Assembly: GCF_002776525.5 (NCBI RefSeq)
Contig: NC_045436.1
Coordinates: 98,844,955-98,908,954, forward strand
From: Piliocolobus tephrosceles
Taxonomy: Eukaryota > Chordata > Mammalia > Primates > Cercopithecidae
DNA: 64,000 nt
Direction of reading: 5' to 3'
Made by a program: the position numbers and the translations under genes. The notes beneath the pieces were generated by a model that was given only the letters and a program-made list of their open reading frames with translations, did no database searches and was not told where the DNA came from. This document shows, one piece after another, positions 22,654 to 35,264 of this stretch (positions within the stretch are counted from its first letter, which is position 1; every line of letters starts with the position of its first letter).

Positions 22654-25600
22654 TTCTTTTTTTTTTTTTTTATTATACTTTAAGTTCTAGGGTACATGTG
22701 CACAATGTGCAAGTTTGTTACATATGTATACATGTGCCATGTTGGTGTGCTGCACACATTAACTCATCATTTACATTAGGTACATTCCGTAATGCTGTCC
22801 CTCCCTGCTTCCCCCACCCCATGACAGGCCCCAGTGTGTGATGTTCCCCTTCCTGTGTCCAAGGGTTCTCACTGTTCAATTCCCACCTATGAGTGAAAAC
22901 ATGTGGTGTTTAGTTTTCTGTTCTTGCGACAGTATCCTGAGAATGATGGTTTCCAGCTTCATCCATGTCCCTACAAAGGACATGAACTCATCCTTTTTTT
23001 ATGGCTGCATAGTATTCCATGGTATACATGTGCCACATTTTCTTAATCCAGTCTATCATTGATGGACATTTGGGTTGGTTCCAAGTCTTTGCTATTGTGA
23101 AGAGTGCCACAATAAACATACATGTGCATGTGTCTTTATAGCAGCATGATTTATAATCCTTTGGGTATATACCTAGTAATGGGATGGCTGGGTCAAATGG
23201 TATTTCTAGTTCTAGACCCTTGAGAAATCGCCACACTGTCTTCCACAATGGTTGAACTAGTTTACAACCACACCAACAGTGGAAAAGTGTTCCTATTTCT
23301 CCACATCCTCTCCAGCACCTGTTGTTTCCTGACTTTTTAATGATTGCCATTCTAACTGGTGTGAGATGGTATCTCATTGCGGTTTTGATTTGCATTTCTG
23401 TGATGAGCAGTGATGGTGAGCATTTCTTCATATGTCTATTGACTGCATACATGTCTTCTTTTGAGAAGCTGTCAATATCCTTTGCCCACTTTTTGATGGG
23501 GTTGTTTTTTTCTTGTAAATTTGTTTGAGTTCTTTGTAGATTCTGGATATTAGCCCTTTGTCAGATGAGTAGAATGCAAAAGTTGTCTCCCATTCTGTAG
23601 GTTGCCTGTTCACTCTGATGGTAGTTTCTTTTGCTGTGCAGAAGCTCTTTAGTTTAATTAGACCCCATTTGTCAATTTTGGCTTTTGTTGCCATTGCTTT
23701 TGGTGTTTTAGACATGAAGTCCTTGCCCATTCCTATGTCCTGAATGGTATTGCCTAAATTTTCTTCTAGGGTTTTTATGGTTTTAGGTTGAATGAGCCTT
23801 GCATCCCAGGGATGAAGCCCACTTGATCATGGTGGATAAGCTTTTTGATGTGCTGCTGGATGGGGTTTGCCAACATTTTATTGAGAATTTTTGCATTGAT
23901 GTTCATCGGGGTTACTGGTCTAAAATTCTCTTTTTTTGTTGTGTCCCAGGCTTTGGTATCAGGATGATGTGGGCCTCATAAAATGAGTTAGGGAGGACTC
24001 CCTCTTTTTCTACTGATTGGAATATTTCAGAAGGAATGGTACCAGCTCCTCCTAGTATCTCTGGTAGAATTTGGCTGTGAATCCATCTGGTCCTGGCCTT
24101 TTTTTGGTTGGTAGGCTATTGATTATTGCCTCAATTTCAGAGCCTGTTATTGGTCTATTCATGAATTCCACTTCTTCCTGGTTTAGTCTTGGGAGGTTGT
24201 ATGTGTCCAGGAATTTATCCATTTCTTCTAGATTTTCTAGTTTATTTGCATAGAGGTATTTATAGTATTCTCTGATGGTAATTTGTATTTCTGTGGGATC
24301 AATGGTGATACCCCCTTTAGCATTTTTCATTGCATCTATTTGATTCTTCACTCTTTTCTTTTTTATTAGTCTTGCTAGCGGTCTATGAATTTTGTTGATC
24401 TTTGCAAAAAACCAGCTCCTAGATTCACTGATTTTTGAATGGTTTCTTGTGTCTCTATCTCCTTCAGTTCTGCTCTGATCTTAGCTATTTCTTGCCTTCT
24501 GCTAGCTTTTGAATGTGTTTGCTATTGCTTCTCTAGTTCTTTTAATTGTGATGTTAGGGTGCCAATTTTAGATCTTTCCTGCTTTCTCTTGTGGGCATTT
24601 AGTGCTACAAATTTCCCTCTACACACTGCTTTAAATGTGTCCCAGAGATTCTGGTACGTTGTGTCTTTGTTCTCATTGGTTTCAAAGAACATCTTTATTT
24701 CTGCCTTCATTTCATTATGTACCCAGTAGTCATTAAGGAGAAACTTGTTCAGTTTCCATGTAGTCGTGCAGTTTTGAGTGAGTTTCTTAATCCTGAGTTC
24801 TAACTTGATTGCACTGTGGTCTGAGAGACAGTTTGTTGTGATTTTTGTTACTTTACATTTTCTGAAGGGTGTTTTACTTCCAATTATGTGGTCAATTTTA
24901 GAATAAGTGTGATGTGGTGCTGAGAAGAATGTATATTCTGTTGGTTTGGGGTGGAGAGTTCTGTAGATGTTTCTGAAGTGTGCTTGTTGCAGAGCTGAGT
25001 TCAAGTCCTGAATATCCTTGTTACCTTTCTGTCTCATTGATCTGTCTAATATTGACAGTGGGATGTTAAGTCTCCCGTTATTATTGTGTGGGAGTCTAAG
25101 TCTCTTTGTAGGTCTCTAAGTACTTGCTTTATGAATCTGGGTGTTTCTGTATTGGGTGCATATATATTTAGGATATTAGCTCTTCTTGTTGAATTGATCC
25201 CTTGTAATGACCTTCTTTGTCTCTTTTCGTCTTTGTTGGTTTAAAATCTGTTTTATCAAAGACTAGGATTGCAACCCTTCCCTTTTTTTGTTTTCCATTT
25301 GCTTGGTAGATCTTCCTCCATGCCTTTATTTTGAGCCTACGTGTGTCTCTGCACATGAGATGGGTCTTCTGAATACAGCACACTGATGGGTCTTGACTCT
25401 TTATCCAATTAGCCAGTCTGTGTCTTTTAATGGAGTATTTAGCCCATTTACACTTAAGGTTAATATTGTTATATGTGATTTTGAATCTGTCATTATGGTG
25501 TTACCTGGTTATTTTGCTCATTAGTTGATGCAGTTTCTTCCTAGCATTGATGGTCTTTACATTTTGGCATGTTTTTGCAGTGGCTGGTACCGGTTGTTCC

Positions 25601-27647
25601 TTTCCATGTTTAGTGCTTCCTTCAGGAGCTCTTGTAAGGCAGGCCTGGTGGTGACAAAATCTCTCAGTGTTTGTTTGTCTGTAAAGGATTTTATTTCTTC
25701 TTCAGTTATGAAGCTTAGTTTGGCTGGATGTGAAATTCTGGGTTGAAAATTGTTTTCTTTAAAAATGTTGAATATTGGCCCTCACTCTCTTCTGGCTTGT
25801 AGAGTTTCTGCCAAGAGATCTGCTGTTAGTCTGAAGGGCTTCCCTTTGTGGGTATCTCTACCTTTCTCTATGGCTCCCTTAACATTTTTTACTTCATTTC
25901 AACTTTGGTGAATCTGACAATTATGTGTCTTGTAGTTGCTCGTTTTGAGGAGTATCTTTGTGGCATTCTCTGTATTTCCTGAATTTGAATGACCTGCCTT
26001 GCTAGGTTGGAGAAGTTCTCCTGGATAATGTCCTGCAGAGTGTTTTCCAACTTGGTTCCATTCTCCCCATCATTTTCAGGTACACCAATCTGATGTAGAT
26101 TTGGTCTTTTCACATAATCCCATATTTCTTGAAGGCTTTGTTTGTTTCTTTTTACTCTTTTTTCCCTAAACTTCTCTACTTGCTTCATTTCATTCATTTG
26201 ATCTTCAAGCACTGATACCCTTTCTTCCAGTTGATTGAATCGGTTACTGAAGTTTGTGCATTCGTCACGTAGTTTTCATACCATGGTTTTTAGCTCCATC
26301 AGGTCATGTAAGGACTTCTCTACATTGGTTATTCTAGTTAGCCATTCGTCTAAACTTTTTTCAAGGTTGTTAGCTTCTTTGCGATGTGTTCGAACTTCCT
26401 CCTTTAGCTTGGAGAAGTCTGATCATCTGAAGCCTTCTTCTCTCAACTCCTCAAAGTCCGATAAAAAAATAAAAAAAAAATAAAAAATAAAAAATAAAAC
26501 TCCTCAAAGTCATTCTCTGTCCAGCTTTGTTCCATTGCTGGCGTGGAGCTGCATTCCTTTGGAGGGGGAGAGGCACTCTGATTTTTAGAATTTTCACCTT
26601 TTCTGCTCTGTTTTTTCCCTATCTTTGTGGTTTTATCTACCTTTGGTCTTCGATGATGGTGACGTACAGATGGGGTTTTGACGTGGATGTCCTTTCTGTT
26701 TGTTAGTTTTCCTTCTAACAGTCAGGACCCTCAGCTGCAGGTCTGTTGGGGGTTGCTGGAGGTCCACTCCAGACCCTGTTTGCCTGGGTATCAGCAGTGG
26801 AGGCTGCAGAACAGTGAATATTGCTGAACAGCAAATGTTGCTGCCTGATTTTTCCTCTGGAAGCTTCATCTCAGAGGGGTAGCTGGCTGTGTGAGGTATC
26901 AGTCTACCCCTACTTGGAGGTGCCTCCCAGTTAGGCTACTCAGGGGTCAGGGACCCTCTTGAGGCAGTCTGTCTGTTCTCAGATCTCAAACTCCGTGCTG
27001 GGAGAACCACTAGTCTTTTCTATGCTGTCAGACAGGGACATTTAAATCTGCAGAGGTTTCTGCTGCCTTTTGTTTGGCTATGCCTTGTTCCCAGAGGTGG
27101 AGTCTACAGAGGCAGGCAGGCCTCCTTGAGCTGCGGTGAGCTCCACCCACTTTGAGCTTCCTGGCCGTTTTGTTTACCTACTCAAACCTCAGCAATGGTG
27201 GGCGCGCCCCTCCCCCAGCCTTGCTGCCACCTTGCAGTTAGATCTCAGACTGCTGTGCTAGCAATTAGCAAGTCTCCGTGGGCGTGGGACCCTCCAAGCC
27301 AGGCACGGGATATAATCTCCGGGTATGCCATTTGCTAAGACCCTTGGAAAAGTGCAGCATTAGGGTGGGAGTGACCTGATTTTCCAGGTGTTGTCTGTCA
27401 CAGTTTCCCTTGGCTAGGAAAGGGAATTCCCTTATCCCTGTGCTTCCCGGGTGAGATGATGCCTCGCCCTGCTTCGGTTCTCCCTCGGTGGGCTGCACCC
27501 ACTGTCTTGCACCCACTGTCCAACACGCCCCAGTGAGATGAACCCGGTAGCTCAGTTGGAAATGCAGAAATCACCTGTCTTCTGTGTCAGTCATGCTGGG
27601 AGCTATAGACTGGAGCTGTTCCTATTTGGCCATCTTGGAACCGCCCC
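22654..27647 (-). mobile_element. L1 with complete ends and internal ORF2 deletion
   Basis: LINE-1 of the primate L1PA series. The 5' end (27647) has the start 'ccaagatggccaaatagg' on minus; the 3' end has a poly(T) on plus; an exact 18-bp target duplication 'tggaggatctagtttctt' lies at 22636-22653 and 27648-27665. Order on minus: 5'UTR, ORF1 (C-terminal part 26212-25889), ORF2 endonuclease (25383-25168, then SDHSAIKLELR at 25037-24522), the start of the RT region (24351-24052), then the Cys-rich C-terminus (CWCGCKLVQPLW, 23452-22988). At about 23785-23790 roughly 1.2 kb, including the RT active site, is missing. Several stops and frameshifts; not mobile. Confidence 0.97.
26459..26497 (+). 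mobile_element. Tail-only retroinsertion in L1 ORF1
   Basis: A 39-bp A-rich block (cg, then A runs broken by T) is flanked by a perfect 14-bp direct repeat 'aactcctcaaagtc' at 26445-26458 and 26498-26511. Removing the block plus one repeat restores normal L1 ORF1 order. This has the form of a retrotransposition that copied little beyond a poly(A) tail. Confidence 0.8.
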
Positions 27648-28154
27648 TGGAGGATCTAGTTTCTTAAGACATCTGTGATACTGTCCATGAGGATAGCAGC
27701 AGTGTTTAGTAGGGAAGAACATTTTGCCAAGTTGTTCTATCATGGGTTTCTCAAGATGCTTACCTTTATCTTCCAATCTAGATCTAGTTTTCAGCACTTG
27801 AGCATATGTTTCTTCATTATTACGCACAGAATCTGTTCAAGGGTTTGTTTTGTATGCTCATATGAAATGTCCACAGAATGGTGGTAGCACAGTATTGTTC
27901 TGCCATGAAAACAATACCATCAGATGTCACAGTAAGCTCTTCTTGTCAATTATAGTCATCTGGTAGAGAAGAATATGGAGATTTATGACAAACAATATAA
28001 AACTCTGTTTTGGATTGGTAATAAATGCTTCAAGATACTTCTTTTTGACATCACCCATTTTGCTGCTGCTACAGCCATGGTGTTTCAAGACGCTTATCAA
28101 GTGGTATGAAAAAAAAGTGTACTGAAGAGAAACTGGTTTTAAAATCTGCTTCCA

Positions 28155-28446
28155 GCCGGGCGCGGTGGCTCAAGCCTGTAATCTCAGCACTTTGGGAGGC
28201 TGAGACGGGCGGATCACAAGGTCAGGAGATCGAGACCATCCTGGCTAACACGGTGCAACCCCGTCTCTACTAAAAATACAAAAAACTAGCTGGGCGAGGT
28301 GGCAGGCGCCTGTAGTCCCAGTTACTCGGGAGGCTGAGGCAGGAGAATGGTGTAAACCCGGGAGGCGGAGCTTGCAGTGAGCTGAGATCCAGCCACTGCA
28401 CTCCAGCCCGGGCGACAGAGCAAGACTCCGTCTCAAAAAAAAAAAA

Positions 28447-28485
<39 letters not shown>

Positions 28486-28488
28486 AAT
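28155..28488 (+). mobile_element. AluY (Old World monkey type) with (AAAT)n tail
   Basis: Young Alu ('ggctcaagcctgtaatctc', 'aaactagctgggcgagg'). Its tail has become an (AAAT)n array of about 11 units. It is flanked by 'aaaatctgcttcca' at 28141-28154 and 28489-28502. A third near-copy of the same 14 bases ends the neighbouring L1 (30334-30347). Confidence 0.97.
28437..28488. repeat. (AAAT)n microsatellite in Alu tail
   Basis: A run followed by about eleven AAAT units. Likely length-polymorphic. Confidence 0.95.
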
Positions 28489-28502
28489 AAAATCTGCTTC
28501 CA

Positions 28503-30333
28503 TATTTCCTTTGAAAACCAGCACAAGACAAGGATGCTCTCTCTCTCCATTCCAAATCAATATGGTACTGGAAGTTCTGGCCAGGGCAATCAGGCAAGAG
28601 AAAAAAAGAAAGTATATTCGAATAATAACAGAGGAAGTCAAACTGTCTTTGTTTGCAGATGACATGATCCTATATCTAGAAAACCCCATCATTTGAGCCC
28701 AAAAGTTTCTTAAGCTGATAAGCAACTTCAGCAAAGTCTCAGGATACAAAATCAATGTGCAAAAATCATTAGCATTCATATTCACCAACAACAGACAAGT
28801 AGAAACCCACATCATGAATGAACTCCCATTCACAATTGCCACAAAGAGAATAAAATAATTAAGAATACAGCTAACAACAGAAGTGAGAGATCTCTTCAAG
28901 GAGATCTATAAACCACTGCTCAAGGAAATCAAAGAGGACACAATCAGATGGAAAAACATTCCATGTTAATGGATAGGAAGCATCAGTGTCGTGAAAATGG
29001 CCATACAGTCCAAAGGAATTTACAGATTCAATGCTATTCCCATCACACTACCTACCATTGACATTCTTCTCAGAATTAGAAAAAAACTATTTTAAAATTC
29101 ATATGGAACTGAAAAAGAACACAAATAGCCAAGACAATCCTAAGCAAAAAGAACAAAGCTGGAGGCATCACGCTACCTGACTTTAAACTATACACAAGGC
29201 TACAGTAACCAAAAGAGCATGGTAGTGGTACAAGAACAGACACATAGGGCCGGGCGCGGTGGCTCAAGCCTGTAATCCCAGCACTTTGGGAGGCCGAGAC
29301 GGGTGGATCACGAGGTCAGGAGATCGAGACCATCCTGGCTAATACGGTGAAACCCCGTCTCTACTAAAAAATACAAAAAACTAGCCGGGCGACGAGGTGG
29401 GAGCCTGTAGTCCCAGCTACTCGGGAGGCTGAGACAGGAGAACGCCGTGAACCCGGGAGGCGGAGCTTGCAGTGAGCTGAGATCCGGCCACTGCACTCCA
29501 GCCTGGGTGGCAGAGCAAGACTCCGTCTCAAAAAAAAAAAAAAAAAATGAACAGACACATAGATCAATGGAACAGAATAGAGAATCTAGAAATAAGACCA
29601 CACACCTACAACCATCTGATCTTTGACAAACCTGACAAAAATAAGCAATGGGGAAAGAATTTCCTACTTAAAAATTGGTTCTAGGAGAACTGGCTAGCCA
29701 TATGCAGAAAACTGAAACTGAACCCCTTCCTTACACCATAAACAAAAACTCAAGATGAATTAAAGATTTAAATGTAAAACCCAAAACTATAAGAACCTTA
29801 GAAGAAAATCTAAGCAATACCATTCAGAACATAAGCACGGGCAAAGATTTCATGACGAAAACACCAAAAGCAAATGCAACAAAAGCAAAAATTGACGAAT
29901 GGGATCTAATTAAACTAAAGAGCTTCTACACAGCAAAATAAACTATTATCAGATCAAATAGACAACCTACAAAATGGGAGAAAATTTTTGCAATCCATCC
30001 TACTGACAAAGTCTAATATCCAACATCTATAAGGAACGTAAATTTACAAGAACACAAAAACAGACAACTCCATTAAAAAGTGGGCAAAGGACATGAACAC
30101 TTTTCAAAAGAAGACATATATCCAGCCAACAATCATATGAAAAATAACTCAACATCACTTATCATTAGAGAAATGCAAATCAAAACCACAATGAGATAAC
30201 CATCTCATGGAAGTAATAGGTGATGGAATGATCTGTGCAGCAAACCACCATGGCACATATTTACCTATGTAACAAACCTGCACATCCTGCACATGTACCC
30301 CAGAACTTAAAATAAAAATTTAAAAAAGAAAAT
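28503..30333 (+). mobile_element. 5'-truncated older L1 fragment
   Basis: Starts inside ORF2 just before the FADD box (ccagcacaagacaagg; LFADDMILYLEN at about 28650) and ends in an L1 3'UTR of an older primate type ('atgatctgtgcagcaaacc', 'cccagaacttaaaataaaa'). At about 30208, 'aaccatctcatgg' jumps to 'aagtaataggtgatgg', removing several hundred bases of ORF2 end and 3'UTR. An Alu sits at 29248-29548. The target duplication 'aaaatctgcttc' brackets it once the Alu on its left is allowed for. Confidence 0.93.
29248..29548 (+). mobile_element. AluY (Old World monkey type) in L1
   Basis: Young Alu in the older L1, with a perfect 14-bp duplication 'gaacagacacatag' at 29234-29247 and 29549-29562. 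It carries a 2-base insertion at 'ccgggcgacgagg'. Confidence 0.97.
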
Positions 30334-30404
30334 AAAATCTGCTTCTAGGCATACCAATTTGCATTCCTTGACAGCTCCTCACTGTGAGACCACCATCTTG
30401 TTTC

Positions 30405-30738
30405 AAGAAATATATTCTTTACTTTTGAAATACAGAAAGAGATGTGAAGATAGTATATGGTTAATCACAATACATTTCCTCACAAACTCATTGAAACCTA
30501 TTAAAAATTCTTAAAAACTCAAAACTTTTAACTTTGTATTAATGTACTGGTCATTATAGTTACACAGAAAAAATATGTTTTCAGATGAATACATGTATAA
30601 ATGTATATATTATAGTTAATGACCACAATTTTCAGAATATATTAGGCTATGCTACTTGTACAACTCCATACATTGTTTACTTAAGTGTCCTCTTGCTAGC
30701 ACAGTAAAAAGGCATTAATATTTTAGAAATAGTAATAA
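30405..30738. other. Intergenic, nothing recognised
   Basis: AT-rich spacer between the 5' end of the MRPL42 pseudogene and the next L1. Confidence 0.5.
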
Positions 30739-31041
30739 GAATAAACAAAGAACAGAGTTCCAAGATGGTCGAATAGGACAGCTCTGATCTGCAGCTCCCG
30801 GTATGACTGATGAAGATGGGTGATTTCTGCATTTCCAACTGATGTACCTGGTTCATCTCATTGGGACTGGTTGGACAGCGGGTGCAGCCCATGGAAGGCG
30901 AGCTGAAGGAGGGCGGGGTGTCACCTCACCCAGGAAGTGCAAGGGGTGAGGGGATATCCCTTTCCTAGCCAAAGGAAGCTGTGACAGACCACCTGGAAAA
31001 ACGGGACAGTTTCACCCAAATATTGCACTTTTCCCAAGGAG

Positions 31042-31111
31042 TTTACATTTAAGGTTAATATTGTTATGTGTGAATTTGCTCCTGTCATTATGATGTTAGC
31101 TGGTTATTTTG
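31042..31111 (-). repeat. Inverted piece of the L1 ORF1-ORF2 spacer inside the 5'UTR
   Basis: About 70 bases ('acatttaaggttaatattgt' and 'tcattatgatgttagctgg') are the reverse complement of the L1 spacer just before ORF2. The same sequence can be read at 25440-25520 in the other L1. At the matching point of that L1's 5'UTR (about 27320-27345) it is absent. A small palindrome 'ctggttagcaaccag' follows at 31121-31135. Confidence 0.85.
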
Positions 31112-34100
31112 ATGATGTTGCTGGTTAGCAACCAGCAGACAAGGAGACTCACTCCCATGCCTAGCTTGGTAGGTCCCACGCCCACGGAGCCTTGCTCACT
31201 GGTAGCGCAGCAGTCTCAGATCGAACTGCGAGGTGGCAGCCTGGCTGGGGGAGGGCGTCCGCCATCGCTGAGGTTTGAGTGAATAAAGTGGCCTGGAAGC
31301 TTGAACTGGGTGGAGCCCACCGCAGCTCATCAAGGCCTACTGCCTATAGACTTCACCTCTGTGGGCAGGGCATAGCTGAACAAAAGGCAGCAGACATCTT
31401 CTGCAGACTTAAACGTCCCTGTATGACAGCTCTGAAGAGAGCAGTGGTTCGCCCAGCATGGCGTTTGAGCTCCGAGAACGGACAGACTGCCTCCTTAAGT
31501 GGGTCCCTGACTGTAGCCTAACTGGGAGAAATCTCCCAGTAGGGGCCAACAAACACCTCATATAGGCGACTGCCCCTCTGGGATGAAGCTTCCAGAGGAA
31601 GGATCAGGCAGAAATATTTGCTGTTCTGCAATATTTGCCGTTGTGCAGCAAATATTGCCTGGTGATACCCAGGCAAACAGGGTCTGGAGTGGACTTCCAG
31701 CAAACTCCAACAGACCTGCAGCTGAGGGACCTGAGTATTAGAAGGAAAACTAACAAACAGGAAGGAATAACATCAACATCAACAAAAAGGTCATCTACAC
31801 CAAGACCCCATCTGTAGGTCACCAGAATCAGAGACCAAAGGTAGATAAAACTACAAAGAGAGAGAGAAATCAGAGCAGAAAAGCTGAAAATTCAAAAATC
31901 AGAGCACCTCTTCTCCTCTAAAGGATCACAGCTCCTTGCCAGCAACAGAACAAAGCTGGACAGAGAATGACTTTAACAAGTTGATGGAAGTAGGCTTCAG
32001 AAGCTCAGCAATAACAAACTTCTCCAAGCTAAAAGAGGATGTTCGAACCCATCACAAGGAAGCAAAAAAATCTTGAAAAAAGATTAGATGAATAGCTAAC
32101 TAGAATAAACAGTGTAGAGAAGACATTAAATAACCTGATAGAGCTGAAAACCATGGCACGAGAACTTTGTGATGCATGCACAAGCTTCAGTAGCCGATTC
32201 AAAAGTGGAAGAAAGGGTATCAGTGATCAAAGATCAAATTAATGAAATAAAGTGAGAAGACAAGGTCAGAGAAAACAGAGTAAAAAGAAATGGACAAAGC
32301 CTCCAAGAAATAATGGCACTATGTGAAAATACCAAATCTACATTTGATTGGTGTACCTGAAAGTGATGAGGAGAATGGAACCAAGTTGCAAAACACTCTT
32401 CAGGATATTATCCAGGAGAACTTCTCCAACCTAGCAAGGCAGGCCAACATTCAAATTCAGGAAATACAGAGAATGCCACAAAGATACTCCTTGAGAAGAG
32501 CAACTACAGGACGTATAATTGTCAGATTCACCAAGTTTGAAATGAAGGAAAAAATGTTAAGGGCGGCCAGAGAGATAGGTCAGGTTTCCTACAGAGGGAA
32601 GCCCATCAGACTAACAGCAGATCTCTTGGCAGAAACTCTACAAGCCAGAAGAGAGTGGGGGCCATGAATCTAGGAGCTGGTTTTTTGCAAAGATCAACAG
32701 AATTGATAGACTGCTAGCAAGACTAATATAGAAGAAAAGTAAGAAGAATCAAAAAGACACAATAAAAAGTGATAAAGGGGATATCACCGATCCCACAGAA
32801 ATACAAACTACCATCACAGAATACTATAAATACCTCTATGCAAATAAACTAGAAAATCTAGAAGAAATGGATAAATTCTTGGACACATACAACCTCCCAA
32901 GACTAAACCAGTAAGAAGTGGAATCTCTGAATAGATCAATAACAGGCTCTGAAATTGAGGCAATAATCAATAGCCTACCAACCAAAAAACGTCCAGGACC
33001 AGACAGATTCACAGCCAAATTCTACCAGAGGTACAAGGAGGAGCTGGTACCATTCCTTCTGAAATATTCCAATCAACAGAAAAAGAAGGAATCTTCCCTA
33101 ACTCATTTTATGAGGCCAACATCATGCTGATACCAAAGCCTGGCAGAGACACAACAAAAAAAGAGAATTTACGCCAATATCCCTGATGAACATTAAAGTG
33201 AAAATCCTTAATAAAATACTGACAAACCGAATCCAGCAGCACATCAAAAAGCTTATCTATCATGATCAAGTTGGCTTCAATGATGGGATGCAAAGCTGGT
33301 TCAACATATACAAATCAATAAATGTAATCCATCACATAAACAGAAGCAATGACAAAAACCACATGATTATCTCAATAGATGCAGAAAAGGCATTTGACAA
33401 AATTCAACAGCCCTTCATGCTAAAAACTCTCAATAAACTTCGTATTGATGGAATGTATCTCAAAATAATAAGAGCTATTTATGACAAACACACAGCCAAT
33501 ATCGTACTGAATGGGCAAAAACTGGAAAAATTCCCTTTGAAAACTGGCACAAGACAGGAATGCCCTCTCTCACCACTCCTATTCAACACAGTGTTGGAAT
33601 TTCAGGGCAATCAGGTAAGAGAAAGAAACAAAGCGTATTCAACTAGGAAAAGAGGAAATCAAATTGTCCCTGTTTGCAGACGACATGATTGTATATTTAG
33701 AAAACCCCATCATCTCAGCCCAAATCTCCTTAAGCTGATAACTAACTTCAGCAAAATCAATACAAAATCGATACAAAGTCAATGTGCAAAAATCACAAGC
33801 ATTCCTATACACCATTAACAGACAAACAGAGAGCCAAATCATGAGTGAACTCCCATTCACAATTGCTTCAAATAGAATAAAATACCTAGGAATCCAACCT
33901 ACAAGGGATGTGAAGGATGTCTTCAAGGAGAATTACAAACCACTGCACAACGAAATAAAAGAGGACACAAACAAATGGAAGAATATTCCATACTCATGGA
34001 TAGGAAGAATCAATATCGTGAAAACGGCCATACTTGCCCAAGGTAATATATAGATTCAATGCTATCCCCATCAATCTACCAATGACGTTCTTCACAGAAT

Positions 34101-34959
34101 TGGAAAAAAAACTACTTTAAAGTTCATATGGAACCCAAAAAAGAGCCTGCATTGCCAAGACAACGCTAAGCAAAAAGAACAAAGCTGGAGGCATCACACT
34201 ACCTGACTTCAAACTATACTACAAGGCTACAGTAACCAAAACAACATGATACTGGTACCAAAACAGAGATATAGACCAATGGAACAAAACAGAGCCCTCA
34301 GAAATAATATCACACATCTACAACCATCTTATCTTTGACAAACATGACAGAAACAAGAAATGGGGAAAGGATTCCTTATTTAACACATGGTGCTGGGAAA
34401 ACTGGCTAGTCATACGTAGAAAGCTGAAACTGGATCCCTTCCTTACACTTATACAAATATTAATTTGAGATGGATTAAAGACTCAAATGTTAGATCTAAA
34501 ACCATAAAAACCCTAGAAGAAAACATAGGCAATACCATTCAGAACATAGGCATAGGCAAGGACTTCATGTCTAAAACACTAAAAGCAATGGCAACAAAAG
34601 CCGAAATAGACAAATGGGATCTAATTAAACTAAAGAGCTTCTGCAAAAGAAATTACCATCAGAGTGAACAGGCAACCTACAGAATGGGAGAAAATTTTTG
34701 CAACCTATCCATCTGACAAAGGGTAATATCCAGAAGCTACAAAGAACTTAAACAAATTTACAAGAAGAAAACAAACAACCCCATCAAAAAGTGGGCAAAG
34801 GATATGAACAGACACTTCTCAAATAAAGATATCTATGCAGCCAGCAGACACATGAAAAAATGCTCATCATCACTGGTCATCAGAGAAATGCAAAGCAAAA
34901 CCACAATCAGATACCATTTCAAGCCAGTTAGAATGGCAATCATTAAAAAGTCAGGAAAC

Positions 34960-35264
34960 GGGTGGGTGTGGTGGCTCACACCTGTAATCCCAGTACTTTG
35001 GGAGGCCGAGGCGGGCAGATCATGAGGTCAGAAGATCGAGACCATCCTGGCTAACATGGTGAAACCCCATCTCTACTAAAAATAGAAAAAAGAAAATTAG
35101 CCGGATGTGGTGGCGGGCACCTGTAGTCCCAGCTACTTGGGAGGCTGAGGCAGGAGAATGGTGGGAACCCAGGAGGTGTAGCTTGCAGTGAGTCGAGATC
35201 ACACCACTTCACTCCAACCTGGGCAACACAGTAAGATTCCATCTCAAAAAAAAAAAAAAAAAAT
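34960..35264 (+). mobile_element. Alu SINE in L1
   Basis: Full-length Alu in L1 ORF2, target duplication 'tcaggaaac' at 34951-34959 and 35265-35273. Confidence 0.95.

Larger units (their letters stand above)
22500..30404 (-). pseudogene. MRPL42: MRPL42 processed pseudogene, split by two L1s
   Basis: Intronless minus-strand remnant of the mRNA for mitochondrial large-subunit protein L42. ATG is at 28078-28076 and the peptide starts MAVAAAKWVMSKRSILKH. A 2-base loss near 27980 breaks the frame; the next frame (PYSSLPDDYN) meets TGA. An insertion of about 14 bases disrupts the middle. The C-terminal third is clear at 27830-27648 (NNEETYAQVLKTR, PMIEQLGKMFF, YPHGQYHRC, KKLDPP). L1 22654-27647 cuts the last codons; the match resumes at about 22635 (CCTCCAAACGACAGAT) into a 3'UTR with AATAAA at about 22583. 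The 5'UTR runs 28079-28140, is cut by an Alu plus L1, and continues at 30348-30404. The 3' end and poly(A) tail were not found. Function is lost. Confidence 0.88.

Noticed and set aside
22837..27647. L1 as a source of functional reverse transcriptase
   Set aside because: The catalytic region is deleted and many stops and frameshifts are present; the other two L1s are also broken.
28270..28899. 209-codon minus frame
   Set aside because: A chimera of antisense L1 ORF2, the (AAAT)n repeat and antisense Alu. Not a gene.
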